DNA from: Herbaspirillum seropedicae
Lineage (GTDB): Bacteria > Pseudomonadota > Gammaproteobacteria > Burkholderiales > Burkholderiaceae_D
NCBI RefSeq assembly: GCF_001040945.1
Contig: NZ_CP011930.1
Coordinates: 248,001 to 312,000 of the forward strand
DNA length: 64,000 nt
Direction: 5' to 3'
Position numbers and translations under genes: made by a program. The notes below the pieces were generated by a model. It searched no databases, was not told where the DNA came from, and saw only the letters and a list, made by a program, of their open reading frames with translations. Of the stretch, positions 16,006 to 25,932 are shown one piece after another (positions within the stretch are counted from its first letter, which is position 1; every line of letters starts with the position of its first letter).

Positions 16006-18393
16006 GTGTCCAATTTCATCGTCAAAAAAGTGGCAGTGCTTGGCGCCGGCGTCATGGGCGCCCAGATTGCCGCCCACTGCATCAATGCCCGCGTACCGGT
16101 CGTGCTGTTCGACCTGCCGGCCAAGGAAGGCCCGAAGAATGGCATCGTGCAACGCGCCATCGAGAACCTCAAGAAACTCAGCCCCGCTCCGCTGGGCAAC
16201 AAGGATGACGCCGCCCTGATCCAGGTCGCCAACTATGAAGATGACCTGGCCGTGCTGGAAGGCTGCGACCTCATCATCGAAGCCATCGCCGAGCGCATGG
16301 ACTGGAAGCATGACCTCTACAAGAAGGTCGCCCCGCACATCGGCCCCAAGGCCATCTTCGCCTCCAACACCTCGGGCCTGTCGATCAATGCGCTGTCCGA
16401 AGGTTTCGACGCCGGCCTGAAGGCGCGCTTCTGCGGCGTGCACTTCTTCAACCCGCCGCGCTACATGCACCTGGTCGAACTGATCCCGACCCAGTCCACC
16501 GAACCGCACATCCTCGACCAGCTCGAAGCCTTCCTCACCACCACCCTCGGCAAGGGCGTGGTGCGCGCCTTCGACACCCCCAACTTCGTCGCTAACCGCG
16601 TGGGCGTGTTCGGCATCCTGGCCACCATCATCGAAGCCGAGAAGTATGGTCTCTCGGTCGATGTGGTCGATGACCTGACCGGCGCCAAGCTGGGTCGCGC
16701 CAAGTCCGGCACCTTCCGTACCGCCGACGTGGTGGGCCTGGATACCATGGGTCACGTCATCAGGACCATGCAGGACAACCTGAAGGACGATCCCTTCTTC
16801 TCCTCCTATGCCACCCCGCCGCTCCTGGCCAAGCTGGTCGAGCAGGGCGCGCTGGGCCAGAAGAGCGGCGCCGGCTTCTACAAGAAGGTGGGCAAGGACA
16901 TCCTGCGCATCGATCCGGCCAAGGGCGATTACGTCCCGGGCGGCGCCAAGGCCGATGACATCATCGCCCGCATCCTCAAGGAAAAGGATCCGGTCAAGCG
17001 CATGAAGGCGCTGCATGATTCGACCAATCCGCAGGGCCAGTTCCTGTGGGCCATCTTCCGTGACGCCTTCCACTACATCGCCGTGCATCTGGAATCGGTA
17101 GCCGACAATGCGCGCGACCTCGACTTCGCCATGCGCTGGGGCTTCGGCTGGAGCGTCGGTCCCTTCGAGACCTGGCAAGCCGCCGGCTGGAAGCAGATCG
17201 CGCAGTGGGTCAAGGAAGACATCGATGCCGGCAAGGCCTTGTCCACCGCGCCGCTGCCCGACTGGGTCTTCGATGGCCGTGATGGCGTGCATTCGGAGAA
17301 GGGGTCGTACTCGCCCTCGAAGAAGGCTGACGTGGCCCGTTCCGAGCTGCCGGTCTACCAACGCCAGGCCTTCCGCGCTCCGCTGGTAGGCGAAGGTGCC
17401 GCCGATGGCAAGAGCGCCGGCACCACCTTCTTCGAAGACGAATCGGTGCGCATCTGGCATCAGAACGACGACGTGCTGATCCTGTCCTTCAAGACCAAGA
17501 TGCACGTGATCGGCCAAGGCGTGATCGATGGCATGAACAAGGCCGTCAGCGAAGCCGAGCAGAACTTCAAGGGTCTGGTGATCTGGCATCCGGACGCGGC
17601 CGAAGGCGGCGCCTTCTCGGCCGGCGCCGATCTGCAGTCGATGCTGCCGCTGTTCATGTCCGGCGGCGTCAAGGCCATCGAGCCGGTGGTGCACCAGCTG
17701 CAACAGGCGCATCAGCGCCTGAAGTACGCCAGCGTGCCGGTGATCGCCGCCGTGGCCGGGCTGGCCCTGGGCGGTGGTTGCGAACTGCTGCTGCATACCG
17801 CCAAGCGCGTGGTCTCCATCGAGTCCTACATCGGCCTGGTGGAAGTGGGCGTGGGCCTGATCCCGGCCGGTGGCGGCCTCAAGGAAGCCGCCGTACGCGC
17901 GGCCCGCGAAGCCAAGGGCAACGACATCCTGCCCTTCCTGAAGGAATACATGCTGGCCGCGGCCACTGCCAACGTCTCCAAGTCGGCATTGGAAGCCCGC
18001 AAGCTGGGTTACCTGCGCGAGGATGACGTGATCGTCTTCAACCCCTATGAATTGCTGCACGTGGCCAAGGTCGAGGCGCGCGCGCTGTTCGACGCCGGCT
18101 ATCGTCCGCAACTGCCGCCGCAGGTGCCGGTGATCGGCCGCAATGGCCTGGCCACCATCATGGCGCAGCTGGTCAACATGCGCGATGGCGGCTTCATCTC
18201 GGCGCATGACTTCAAGCTGGGCAAGATGATCGCCGAGACCGTGTCCGGCGGCGAGGTGGAAGAGGGCAGCATCGTCAATGAACAATGGCTGCTCGACATC
18301 GAGCGCAAGTTCTTCATGGAGTTGCTCAACCATCCCAAGACGCAGGAACGCATCATGGGCATGATGCAGACCGGCAAGCCTGTGCGCAATTAA
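16006..18393 (+). CDS. 3-hydroxyacyl-CoA dehydrogenase / enoyl-CoA hydratase (FadN-type architecture)
   Basis: 795 residues from a GTG at 16006 with AAGGAG six bases upstream. An upstream in-frame ATG at 15976 lacks a ribosome site. The dehydrogenase half comes first: NAD-binding GAGVMGAQIAAH, substrate segment GVHFFNPPRYMHLVE with the catalytic His, and PNFVANRVG. An enoyl-CoA hydratase/isomerase domain follows from about residue 480 (SAGADLQSM, GLALGGGCELLLH). The order is opposite to E. coli FadB (hydratase first) and matches Bacillus subtilis FadN. It catalyses steps 2 and 3 of beta-oxidation with the thiolase 49 bp downstream. Confidence 0.9.
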   Translation: MSNFIVKKVAVLGAGVMGAQIAAHCINARVPVVLFDLPAKEGPKNGIVQRAIENLKKLSPAPLGNKDDAALIQVANYEDDLAVLEGCDLIIEAIAERMDWKHDLYKKVAPHIGPKAIFASNTSGLSINALSEGFDAGLKARFCGVHFFNPPRYMHLVELIPTQSTEPHILDQLEAFLTTTLGKGVVRAFDTPNFVANRVGVFGILATIIEAEKYGLSVDVVDDLTGAKLGRAKSGTFRTADVVGLDTMGHVIRTMQDNLKDDPFFSSYATPPLLAKLVEQGALGQKSGAGFYKKVGKDILRIDPAKGDYVPGGAKADDIIARILKEKDPVKRMKALHDSTNPQGQFLWAIFRDAFHYIAVHLESVADNARDLDFAMRWGFGWSVGPFETWQAAGWKQIAQWVKEDIDAGKALSTAPLPDWVFDGRDGVHSEKGSYSPSKKADVARSELPVYQRQAFRAPLVGEGAADGKSAGTTFFEDESVRIWHQNDDVLILSFKTKMHVIGQGVIDGMNKAVSEAEQNFKGLVIWHPDAAEGGAFSAGADLQSMLPLFMSGGVKAIEPVVHQLQQAHQRLKYASVPVIAAVAGLALGGGCELLLHTAKRVVSIESYIGLVEVGVGLIPAGGGLKEAAVRAAREAKGNDILPFLKEYMLAAATANVSKSALEARKLGYLREDDVIVFNPYELLHVAKVEARALFDAGYRPQLPPQVPVIGRNGLATIMAQLVNMRDGGFISAHDFKLGKMIAETVSGGEVEEGSIVNEQWLLDIERKFFMELLNHPKTQERIMGMMQTGKPVRN

Positions 18394-18403
18394 TGAAACC
18401 TCT

Positions 18404-18420
18404 CTCCCCCTGAGGGGGAG
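18404..18420. repeat. Intergenic GC-rich hairpin
   Basis: CTCCCCC-TGA-GGGGGAG between the dehydrogenase and thiolase genes, within a longer pyrimidine/purine mirror (TCTCTCC...GGAGAGT). It is not followed by a T-run and both flanking genes are co-directional. It therefore probably stabilises or separates parts of one transcript. Confidence 0.5.
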
Positions 18421-18442
18421 GGAGAGTCCAAGGAGATTTTGA

Positions 18443-19639
18443 ATGAGCAAACAACTGCAAGACGCCTACATCGTCGCCGCCACCCGCACCCCCATCGGCA
18501 AGGCGCCGCGTGGCATGTTCAAGAACACCCGCCCGGATGACCTGCTGGTGCGCGCCATCCAGTCCGCCGTGGCGCAGGTGCCGGGCCTGGACCCCAAGCT
18601 GATCGAGGACGCCATCGTCGGCTGCTCCTTCCCCGAAGGCGCACAGGGCCTGAACATGGCGCGCAATGCCGTGCTGCTGGCCGGCCTGCCCAACACCATC
18701 GGCGGCGTCACCATCAACCGCTACTGCGCCTCCGGCATCACCGCCATCGCCATGGCCGCCGACCGCATCCGCGTGGGGGAGGCCGATGTCATGATCGCCG
18801 CCGGTGCCGAATCGATGTCGATGGTGCCGATGATGGGCTTTCATCCTTCGATCAACATCAATGCCTTCAAGGATGAGAACGTCGGCATGGCCTATGGCAT
18901 GGGCCTGACCGCCGAGAAGGTGGCGCAGCAGTGGAAGGTCTCGCGCGAAGCGCAGGACGAGTTCTCGCTGGCCTCGCACCAGAAGGCCATCGCCGCCCAG
19001 GAGGCCGGTGAATTCGCCGATGAGATGACTTCCTTCGAGATCGTCGAGCGCTTCCCCAATCTGGCCACCGGCGAGATCGACGTCAAGACCCGCACCGTCA
19101 GCCTGGACGAAGGCCCGCGCGCCGATTCCAACCTGGCCGCGCTGGCCAAGCTCAAGCCCGTCTTCGCCGCCAAGGGCAGCGTGACCGCCGGCAACAGCTC
19201 GCAGACCTCGGACGGCGCCGGCGCGTTGATCATCGTCTCGGAAAAGATCCTCAAGCAATTCAACCTCACCCCGCTGGCCCGCTTCGTCTCCTTCGCCGTG
19301 CGCGGCGTGCCGCCGGAGATCATGGGCATCGGTCCGAAGGAAGCGATTCCTGCGGCCCTGAAGGCCGGTGGCCTGACCCAGGACCAGATCGACTGGATCG
19401 AACTGAACGAAGCCTTCGCAGCCCAAGCGCTGGCGGTCATCGGCGACCTGGGCCTGGACCCGAGCAAGGTCAACCCCATGGGCGGTGCGATTGCGCTGGG
19501 TCACCCGCTGGGGGCCACCGGTGCGATCCGTGCCGCTACCACCATCCATGCACTGCGCCGCAAGAACCTGAAGTACGGCATGGTGACCATGTGCGTGGGC
19601 ACCGGCATGGGCGCAGCGGGGATCTTCGAGCGCGTCTGA
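18443..19639 (+). CDS. fadA: Acetyl-CoA C-acyltransferase (3-ketoacyl-CoA thiolase)
   Basis: 398-residue thiolase completing the beta-oxidation cycle. The nucleophilic Cys95 is in NRYCASG, the second site is LNEAFAAQ, the His is in GGAIALGHPLGATGA, and the acid/base Cys is in MCVGTGMGAAG near the end. The ribosome site is CAAGGAG. It is the third enzyme of the FadE-FadN-FadA type block. A strong terminator lies 23 bp after its stop. Confidence 0.93.
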   Translation: MSKQLQDAYIVAATRTPIGKAPRGMFKNTRPDDLLVRAIQSAVAQVPGLDPKLIEDAIVGCSFPEGAQGLNMARNAVLLAGLPNTIGGVTINRYCASGITAIAMAADRIRVGEADVMIAAGAESMSMVPMMGFHPSININAFKDENVGMAYGMGLTAEKVAQQWKVSREAQDEFSLASHQKAIAAQEAGEFADEMTSFEIVERFPNLATGEIDVKTRTVSLDEGPRADSNLAALAKLKPVFAAKGSVTAGNSSQTSDGAGALIIVSEKILKQFNLTPLARFVSFAVRGVPPEIMGIGPKEAIPAALKAGGLTQDQIDWIELNEAFAAQALAVIGDLGLDPSKVNPMGGAIALGHPLGATGAIRAATTIHALRRKNLKYGMVTMCVGTGMGAAGIFERV

Positions 19640-19661
19640 TCGGCGCGCGCAAGGCCCGAAC

Positions 19662-19697
19662 AAAAAGCCGCACTGCTGATGCCGTGCGGCTTTTTTT
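19662..19697 (+). terminator. Rho-independent terminator after fadA
   Basis: GCCGCAC (19667-19673), loop TGCTGATGCC, GTGCGGC (19684-19690), flanked by an A-run before and seven T after. The flanking A and T tracts extend the pairing, so it may work in both directions. It separates the fad genes from the following enoyl-CoA hydratase. Confidence 0.88.
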
Positions 19698-19737
19698 CAT
19701 GATGCATGTAAATCATTTATAAAATTAGAGGAGACCC

Positions 19738-20508
19738 GTGCAGATGGATATCCAACTGAGCAAGGCCGATGGCGTCCTGACCATCCACTTCGACCGCGAA
19801 GACAAGAAGAACGCCATCACCGCCGCCATGTACCAGCAGCTGGCCGATGCGCTGAAGGAGGCTGAGAGCGACAGCGCGGTGCGGGCCATTCTCTTCACCG
19901 GCAAGCCGAAAGCCTTCTCGGCGGGCAATGACCTGGAAGACTTCCTGAAGAATCCCCCCAAGACCCAGGATGCCCCGGTATTCCAATTCCTGTGGCAGAT
20001 CAGCCATGCCAGCAAGCCCATCGTGGCGGCAGTCTCGGGCGTAGCGGTGGGCATCGGCACCACGCTGCTGTTGCATTGCGACCTGGTGTATGCAGCCGAC
20101 AATGCCAAGTTCTCGATGCCCTTCACGCAACTGGGGCTGTGTCCGGAAGCGGCGTCCTCGCTGCTGTTGCCGCACATCGCTGGTTACCAGCGCGCGGCCG
20201 AGAAGCTCTTGCTGGGCGAAGCCTTCGGCGCAGACGAAGCCTGCCAGATGGGCTTCGTCAATCGCGTCATGGCGCAGGAGGAGTTGCTGCCGTATGCGCA
20301 GCAGCAGGCGGCCAAGCTGGCGGCGCTGCCAGCGGCATCGATCCGTGTGACCAAGCAATTGATGAAGAAGAATCGCGTCACCGCAACCGAGCAGCAGATG
20401 GTGGCCGAGATCGAGCACTTCTCGCGCATGCTGACGGCGCCCGAAGCGAAGGAAGCGTTTACGGCCTTCTTCGAGAAGCGCAAGCCGGACTTCAAGCAAT
20501 TCGCTTGA
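19738..20508 (+). CDS. Enoyl-CoA hydratase/isomerase family protein
   Basis: 256-residue single-domain crotonase: oxyanion-hole segments AFSAGNDLEDF and AVSGVAVGIGTTLLLHCDLVYA, then LGLCPEAASS. The Pro-Glu-Ala in place of the usual hydratase Glu pair suggests an isomerase or another crotonase activity. The GTG at 19738 has AGGAG four bases upstream; an ATG at 19744 is an alternative start, ten bases away. It follows the fadA terminator with its own AT-rich leader (19700-19727), so it is probably transcribed separately from the fad block. Its substrate is unknown. Confidence 0.82.
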   Translation: MQMDIQLSKADGVLTIHFDREDKKNAITAAMYQQLADALKEAESDSAVRAILFTGKPKAFSAGNDLEDFLKNPPKTQDAPVFQFLWQISHASKPIVAAVSGVAVGIGTTLLLHCDLVYAADNAKFSMPFTQLGLCPEAASSLLLPHIAGYQRAAEKLLLGEAFGADEACQMGFVNRVMAQEELLPYAQQQAAKLAALPAASIRVTKQLMKKNRVTATEQQMVAEIEHFSRMLTAPEAKEAFTAFFEKRKPDFKQFA

Positions 20509-21035
20509 GCGGGACGGGTGGTGGAGATAGCCCGCCGTCGTCATGGGTCCCGATTCGCGCGCGCGACAAGCGCATCATCGAGGCTCCCAAGAGTAGCTGA
20601 CTGGCGAAAGTCCGCCCGCCGGAAAATGTTTATTGCTGTCGGATTAAAGCAGCTTGTGCTCTTTATTGCCGGCTTTCTGGCATTTTCGGTGGAGCCGGCG
20701 ACGTTCATTTTTTGTTGATGATCTGTCTCGGCTGTCTGTAATCCGCTCTGGTAAAGGCTTTGCGGTATGTTGAAAGGGTGATCGAAGGGTTGGGGAAAAG
20801 GGAGAGACGGGGCTCCAGCCTTCGCGCAACATGGCTTTTTGGGCGTCAGGAAATACGTTAAATTAGATTTAATGAAGCATTAAAGACGGCTAAATCATTA
20901 TCGCATTCTGCAATCGCATAATGATTTCACCTACCGATAGCTCACGCGTCGCCCGCCATCTTTTTTCTTCGTCATCCTAATCTAGCCACCAGGAACACGC
21001 TCCATGTTTCCTTCGCTCATTCGTCTGGACCGGCC
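20509..21035. other. 527-bp intergenic region
   Basis: No convincing gene. The first ~330 bp look like ordinary spacer. From about 20840 the composition turns AT-rich, with a series of short perfect palindromes (separate entry) upstream of the FAD oxidoreductase. A short frame at 20518-20718 has no ribosome site and atypical composition, so I do not call it. Confidence 0.7.
20858..20927. promoter_or_regulatory. Chain of three AT-rich inverted repeats
   Basis: (1) TTAAAT-TAG-ATTTAA (20858-20872). (2) TTTAATG-AAG-CATTAAA (20868-20884), sharing TTTAA with the first. (3) AAATCATTAT, 16-base spacer, ATAATGATTT (20892-20901 and 20918-20927). All are perfect and sit 110-180 bp before the FAD oxidoreductase start. 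They look like overlapping regulator sites in a promoter region. Confidence 0.55.
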
Positions 21036-22313
21036 ATGATGCAACTGAAGTCCTATTGGCTGGATACCTCGCCCGCCTTCGTCAGCCAGACCCAGACGCT
21101 GCCGGAGGGCGCTTGCGACGTCGTCGTGGTCGGTGGCGGCATCACCGGATCGGCCGCCGCGCTGGCGCTGGCGCGCAAGGGGGCGCGTGTGGTCGTCTGC
21201 GAGGCGGACATCGTCGGCGGCGCGGCGTCCGGGCGCAATGGCGGCATGTGCAATAACGGCTTCGCTCAGGATTACGCCACCTTGTCGCAGCGCCTGGGCG
21301 TCGAATGGGCCAACCGGCTCTACCGCGCCTTCGACGCCGGCGTCGATACGGTGGAGCGGCTGGTGCGCGAAGAATCCATCGATTGCAGTTTTGCACGTCA
21401 TGGCAAGCTCAAGCTGGCCGCCAAACCGGAGCATGTGGACAAGCTGGCGCGCAGCCAGGAACTGCTGGCCCGCCACGTCGACGGCGACACGCGTCTGCTG
21501 AGCCGGGCGCAACTGCGCGACGAACTGGGCAGCGACCGCTACCACGGCGGCCTGCTCATGCACAAGAGCGCCGGCATGCACGTCGGCCGCTACGTGCGCG
21601 GGCTGGCGCAGGCGGCCCAGCGACGCGGTGCGCTCTATCTGGAACGGACCCCGGTGCTGGGCATCGAGGCCAAGAATGGCCGCTACGCGGTACGCACGTC
21701 GGCTGGCGTCCTGCATGCGGGGCAGGTGCTGCTGGCCAGCGGCATCTCGCAGGTCGGTCCGTTCGGCTGGATTCGCCGCCGCATCGTCCCGGTGGGCGCA
21801 TTCCTGATCGTGACCGAGCCCTTGCCCGGTGCATTGCTGAAGCAACTGCTGCCGACGCAGCGCATGTACACCGACACCAAGAATTTCGTGAACTATTTCC
21901 GCGCCACGCCGGACCAGCGCCTGCTCTTCGGCGGCCGCGCGCGCTTCGCCGCCTCCAATCCGCAGTCCGACGCCAGGAGCGGCGAGATCCTGCGGGCCCA
22001 GATGCTGGAAGTCTTTCCGGCGCTGGCGCAGACGCGTATCGACTATTGCTGGGGCGGCATGGTCGACATGACCACCGATCGCTTGCCTCGGGCGGGCCAG
22101 CGTGACGGGCTCTATTACTCCATGGGCTATAGCGGCCATGGCACGCATATGGCCACGCTCATGGGCAGCATGATGGCGGAGATCATGGACGGCCATGCCG
22201 AGCTGAATCCATGGAAGGACTTCGACTGGCCCGCCATTCCGGGTCATTTCGGCAAGCCGTGGTTTCTTCCTTTCGTGGGAGCCTGGTATCGGCTCAAGGA
22301 CCGGCTGCAATGA
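21036..22313 (+). CDS. FAD-dependent amine/amino-acid oxidoreductase (DAO family, PuuB-like)
   Basis: 425 residues with an N-terminal FAD dinucleotide-binding motif (VVVVGGGITGSAAAL, about 29-43) followed by GRNGGMCNNG. The closing motif YYSMGYSGHGTHMA is typical of gamma-glutamylputrescine oxidase and glycine oxidase relatives. The N-terminal SYWLDTSP segment is like PuuB. It oxidises an amine or amino-acid C-N bond using FAD; the substrate is not readable. ATGs at 21036 and 21039 are both possible; the ribosome site is weak (GGACC). It stands alone, with a palindrome-rich leader. Confidence 0.8.
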   Translation: MMQLKSYWLDTSPAFVSQTQTLPEGACDVVVVGGGITGSAAALALARKGARVVVCEADIVGGAASGRNGGMCNNGFAQDYATLSQRLGVEWANRLYRAFDAGVDTVERLVREESIDCSFARHGKLKLAAKPEHVDKLARSQELLARHVDGDTRLLSRAQLRDELGSDRYHGGLLMHKSAGMHVGRYVRGLAQAAQRRGALYLERTPVLGIEAKNGRYAVRTSAGVLHAGQVLLASGISQVGPFGWIRRRIVPVGAFLIVTEPLPGALLKQLLPTQRMYTDTKNFVNYFRATPDQRLLFGGRARFAASNPQSDARSGEILRAQMLEVFPALAQTRIDYCWGGMVDMTTDRLPRAGQRDGLYYSMGYSGHGTHMATLMGSMMAEIMDGHAELNPWKDFDWPAIPGHFGKPWFLPFVGAWYRLKDRLQ

Positions 22314-22447
22314 CTTGCCGGCTCACCAGGTGAGCCGGACAGCCTGCAACCTCAACCGCGTCGGTCAGGCTCTTTCCCAGTACCGCTGTGATAGCCGCAG
22401 GTACTTTGCTCAAACCTCAATCCTCCACTCTGCCAGCCCACCCCATC

Positions 22448-24241
22448 ATGCTTTCTTCCCTGCGTGCGCGCGTCATCTGCGCCTTGATCCTGCTGGTCAT
22501 CTCCTCGGTGCTCATCAGCACCGCGGCCAACTATCTCATTGCCCGCAAGGGCTTGAATGCGGCTACCGACGACGATCTTGCCACCGCCGTCGACCAGCAT
22601 GCCGCCGTCATCGGCGACTGGCTCGCGGGCAAGAGCAAGATGATCGCCTCGCTCGAGGACATCTCCCTGACCAGCGACCCCGATGCCATGCTCAAGCAGA
22701 TCCAGGTGGCAGGCGGCTTCTATGACGTCGGCGTGGGTTACCCGGATAAACGCGCCAAGTTCACCGACTGGCCCAACATCCCGGCGACCTACGATCCGAC
22801 CACGCGGCCCTGGTACAAGGGGGTGCTGCAGGCGGGCAAGCCGGTCGCTCTTCCCTATGTGAGCACCAGCGGGCTGCTGCTGGTGGCGCTGGCGCGGCCG
22901 GTGATGCGTGACGGCGTGCTCAAGGCCGTGGTGGTCGGTGATGTGGCGCTCGATAGCGTGGTGGAGAACATCAAGTCCATCCACCCCACACCCTCCAGCT
23001 TCGGCATGCTGGTCGAGCAGGGTGGGCGCATCATTGCGCATCCGGACGCGCAACTGCGCTTCAAGCAGGCCAGCGAACTGGCGCCGGAGTTCAGCGACCT
23101 CAACGTCGCCAACGCCGGTCCGGGCCAGCCGCCGGTGCATATCGTCGTCGATGGGCGCGAGAAGCTGGTGCGCGTGCAGGCTGTGCCGGGCACCGACTGG
23201 AACATCGTGGTGGCCATTGACCAGCAGGAAGCCAGCGCGGGCGTACGTGCCTTGCTGGCTTCATCGCTGCTCTCGCTGGTGGCGGTGGTGATTGCGGCCT
23301 CGCTGATCGGCGCGGCCGTCACGGCCACGGCATTTCGCCGGCTGGGGCAGATCAGCGCTGCCATGACGGCCATTGGCTCGGGCAGCGGCGACCTGACCCA
23401 GCGCCTGCCGGATCATGGCCGCGACGAAGTGGCCATCATCGCGCAGTCCTTCAATGCCTTCGTGGCCAAGCTGCAGAGTGTCATGCGCGATATCCGAGAT
23501 GCCGGCGAAACCGTGCGCGTGGCCTCCGACGAGATCGCCGCCGCCAATCACGACCTGTCGGTCCGTACCGAATCGGCCGCGGCCAGCCTGGAGCAGACTG
23601 CCGCCTCCATGGCCGAGATCTCTGCCACCGTGGACCGCTCGGCCACGGCCGCCCACGAGGCCGACCAGCGCTCCAGCGCCGCTACCGGGATCGCCTCCCA
23701 GGGCGGCAAGGTGGTCAGCGATGCGGTCGCCACCATGGGCGAGATCGAGAAGGTCTCGGCGCAGATCGGCGACATCATCAGCGTCATCGATGGTATCGCC
23801 TTCCAGACCAATATCCTGGCCTTGAACGCAGCGGTCGAATCGGCGCGCGCCGGGGAGCAGGGGCGCGGATTTGCAGTGGTGGCCCATGAGGTGCGCAATC
23901 TCGCGCAACGGAGCGCCGGCGCTGCACGCGAGGTCAAGGATCTGGTGGAGGCCACCATTTCGCGGGTTGCGGCGGGATCGCAGCAGGTCCGCCAGGCCGG
24001 CGGCACCATGCGCGACATCGTTACGCATACGGACGATGTGCAATCCGCCATCGCTGATATTGCGCGCACCACCACCGAGCAGACGCGCGGAATTCAGGAG
24101 GTGAACCAGGCCGTCATCCAGCTCGACGGCATGGTGCAGCAGAACGCGGCGCTGGTGGAAGAATCGGCGGCGGCTTCATCGACCTTGCAGCAGCAGGCCA
24201 ATGTGCTGGCCGCGACCATCGCACGCTTCAGGATCGACTGA
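22448..24241 (+). CDS. Methyl-accepting chemotaxis protein (dCache-type sensor)
   Basis: 597 residues from the ATG at 22448; a GTG 60 bp upstream only adds a non-membrane leader. TM1 is at about 7-27. The periplasmic double-Cache-like sensor includes [13 protein letters not shown], the usual amino-acid-ligand region. TM2 at about 275-300 is followed by a HAMP domain. The cytoplasmic signalling hairpin has the conserved [18 protein letters not shown] tip and [16 protein letters not shown]. There is no C-terminal CheR-binding pentapeptide. The ligand is unknown. Confidence 0.9.
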   Translation: MLSSLRARVICALILLVISSVLISTAANYLIARKGLNAATDDDLATAVDQHAAVIGDWLAGKSKMIASLEDISLTSDPDAMLKQIQVAGGFYDVGVGYPDKRAKFTDWPNIPATYDPTTRPWYKGVLQAGKPVALPYVSTSGLLLVALARPVMRDGVLKAVVVGDVALDSVVENIKSIHPTPSSFGMLVEQGGRIIAHPDAQLRFKQASELAPEFSDLNVANAGPGQPPVHIVVDGREKLVRVQAVPGTDWNIVVAIDQQEASAGVRALLASSLLSLVAVVIAASLIGAAVTATAFRRLGQISAAMTAIGSGSGDLTQRLPDHGRDEVAIIAQSFNAFVAKLQSVMRDIRDAGETVRVASDEIAAANHDLSVRTESAAASLEQTAASMAEISATVDRSATAAHEADQRSSAATGIASQGGKVVSDAVATMGEIEKVSAQIGDIISVIDGIAFQTNILALNAAVESARAGEQGRGFAVVAHEVRNLAQRSAGAAREVKDLVEATISRVAAGSQQVRQAGGTMRDIVTHTDDVQSAIADIARTTTEQTRGIQEVNQAVIQLDGMVQQNAALVEESAAASSTLQQQANVLAATIARFRID

Positions 24242-24282
24242 ACACTGCCAGCGCCGCGCCGCGCCGCTGGCCGCAGGCCATG

Positions 24283-25437
24283 TTAAGCGGCATTGGATGG
24301 GGTGATGACGATCTGGTTGCGCCCCGCGCGCTTGGCCTCGTACAGCGCCGCGTCGGCCCGCGCCATCAGGCCTGCCAGATCGAGCGCCGCCGTGCTGAAG
24401 AGACTGACGCCCACACTCAGGCTGACCGCCTCCGGGGTGGCCACCGCCGTCTGCGTCACGTGTACAAAGGCTTGCCGCAGCTGTTCGCCGATATGCGCCA
24501 CTTGCGCTTGGCGTCCATCCGGCAACAGGATGGCGAACTCGTCGCCTCCCAGCCGGGCAGCCAGGGCATCGTCCGGCAAGACCTCGCGCAGCAGGGTGCT
24601 CAAGGCCTCGAGCAGCTTGTCGCCGGCGGCGTGGCCGTGCAGGTCGTTGACCTGCTTGAAGTTGTCGATGTCGATGAGCAACAGGGCGCCAGGATGCGCC
24701 TGGCTGGCTTGCGCAATGAGCGCGGGCGCCCTGGCCTGCAGCGCCCGCCTGTTCAGCAGGCCGGTGAGCGGATCGCGCGCCGCCAGTTGTCCGATGCGCT
24801 CTTCCCGGCGATGGCGCTCGGTGCCGGTCATCGACAGCGCAATGAGCATCACCGCCATCGACCCCTCCACCAGCGAGATCTGGATCAGGGTGCCGCCGAA
24901 CGCGGCCAGATCGACGACGGCGCCCAGCGCCAGCGCCGAGACCGCCTTGGCGAGATAGAACAGCCCATGGATCAGCAATACGTAGCGCAGCTGCACCGCG
25001 CCCACGCTCAGGGAAGCGCCGTGCGGACGCAGCAGGCTGCTGGCGCGCAAGGTCAGCACGGCGATCATCAGCGACTGCAGGCCCAGCATCACGCGTGACC
25101 ACCAGGCGTGCGTGGGCAGCAACAGCATCAGCAGCCACAGCAGCGCGATGAGCCACCATGCGCGCGAGATCCGGGTGCGCATGAAGCCCGCCACGCCCGC
25201 CAGGAAGCAGGCATGGGCAGCGATGAGCAAGCCATTGGCGAACCAGATGCCCACCAGCAGATAGCCGCGCGAGCGCAGCAGCGCCAGGAAGGAACCCACG
25301 GTGATGATGGCAAAGCCGCTGCTCCAGAGCAGCAGCGAGCGTTCGCGCACTACGCTCCATTCTACGGTCAGGTACAGGGAAGCGGCCGCCGCCAGGGCGA
25401 TGGTGAGGATGAGGAGGGTGGAAGGATCAAGAGCCAT
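24283..25437 (-). CDS. Membrane diguanylate cyclase (GGDEF)
   Basis: 384 residues: about seven N-terminal transmembrane helices (to about 205), then a GGDEF domain with DPLTGLLNRRAL, DIDNFKQVND and an intact LGGDEF at about 297-301. An RxxD inhibitory site is absent at the usual position, so product inhibition may be lacking. I use the ATG at 25437; a GTG at 25452 is possible and neither has a good ribosome site. It is convergent with the chemoreceptor. Confidence 0.88.
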   Translation of the reverse strand: MALDPSTLLILTIALAAAASLYLTVEWSVVRERSLLLWSSGFAIITVGSFLALLRSRGYLLVGIWFANGLLIAAHACFLAGVAGFMRTRISRAWWLIALLWLLMLLLPTHAWWSRVMLGLQSLMIAVLTLRASSLLRPHGASLSVGAVQLRYVLLIHGLFYLAKAVSALALGAVVDLAAFGGTLIQISLVEGSMAVMLIALSMTGTERHRREERIGQLAARDPLTGLLNRRALQARAPALIAQASQAHPGALLLIDIDNFKQVNDLHGHAAGDKLLEALSTLLREVLPDDALAARLGGDEFAILLPDGRQAQVAHIGEQLRQAFVHVTQTAVATPEAVSLSVGVSLFSTAALDLAGLMARADAALYEAKRAGRNQIVITPSNAA

Positions 25438-25539
25438 GGACAGGAAGCGCACTGCAATACCGCGTCGTGATGACGCGGCGTTATTGTAGCCTCAGGCGCG
25501 CCGGGGCCTGCTATCCGATGGCGAATTTTGGCGTGGCTC

Positions 25540-25725
25540 TCAGTCCTGGCGCGGCGACGGCGCCACATTCTCCTCATTGTCGGGCTGCCCCTGCGGCTCT
25601 GCTTGCACCTGCTGGGGCGAGAACAGGGGCAGCTTCTTCTTCACCAGCGGCAGGTTCTCGCGCAGCGTGCCGTCGGGCAACACCGCTTGTTCGGCCGATA
25701 GCCAGTTTCCATTGTCCGGGTTCAT
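25540..25725 (-). CDS. Small hypothetical protein (61 aa)
   Basis: Begins MNPDNGNWLSAEQAVLPDG and has AAGGAG seven bases before the ATG at 25725, a good initiation signal. The sequence is hydrophilic and proline/glutamine-rich, with a KKKLP segment and no membrane helix. I do not recognise it. It sits between two c-di-GMP genes, 102 bp from the stop side of one and divergent from the other. The frame is open 69 bp further upstream, but that part has no ribosome site. Confidence 0.55.
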   Translation of the reverse strand: MNPDNGNWLSAEQAVLPDGTLRENLPLVKKKLPLFSPQQVQAEPQGQPDNEENVAPSPRQD

Positions 25726-25932
25726 CGTAGGGCTCCTTGCAGGGTTGCGGAGAGGCAAGCTTGTCGTTTTCCTGCCAATACCGCGTTGATGCATCGCAAT
25801 CGCGCCCGGCTTTTGATGAGAATTCTTCTTGTTGCTTGGATAATGACTCGGTACTCACGTACTATTCCGGACGGAAAGGCAGGCTGCACAAGGCTTGCCG
25901 ACCGGCAACAGGAAATGATGTTCAGGATGAAG

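Noticed and set aside
15967..18450. 827-residue antisense frame over the 3-hydroxyacyl-CoA dehydrogenase gene
   Set aside because: Shadow of a long GC-rich gene with third-position bias; no recognisable domain.
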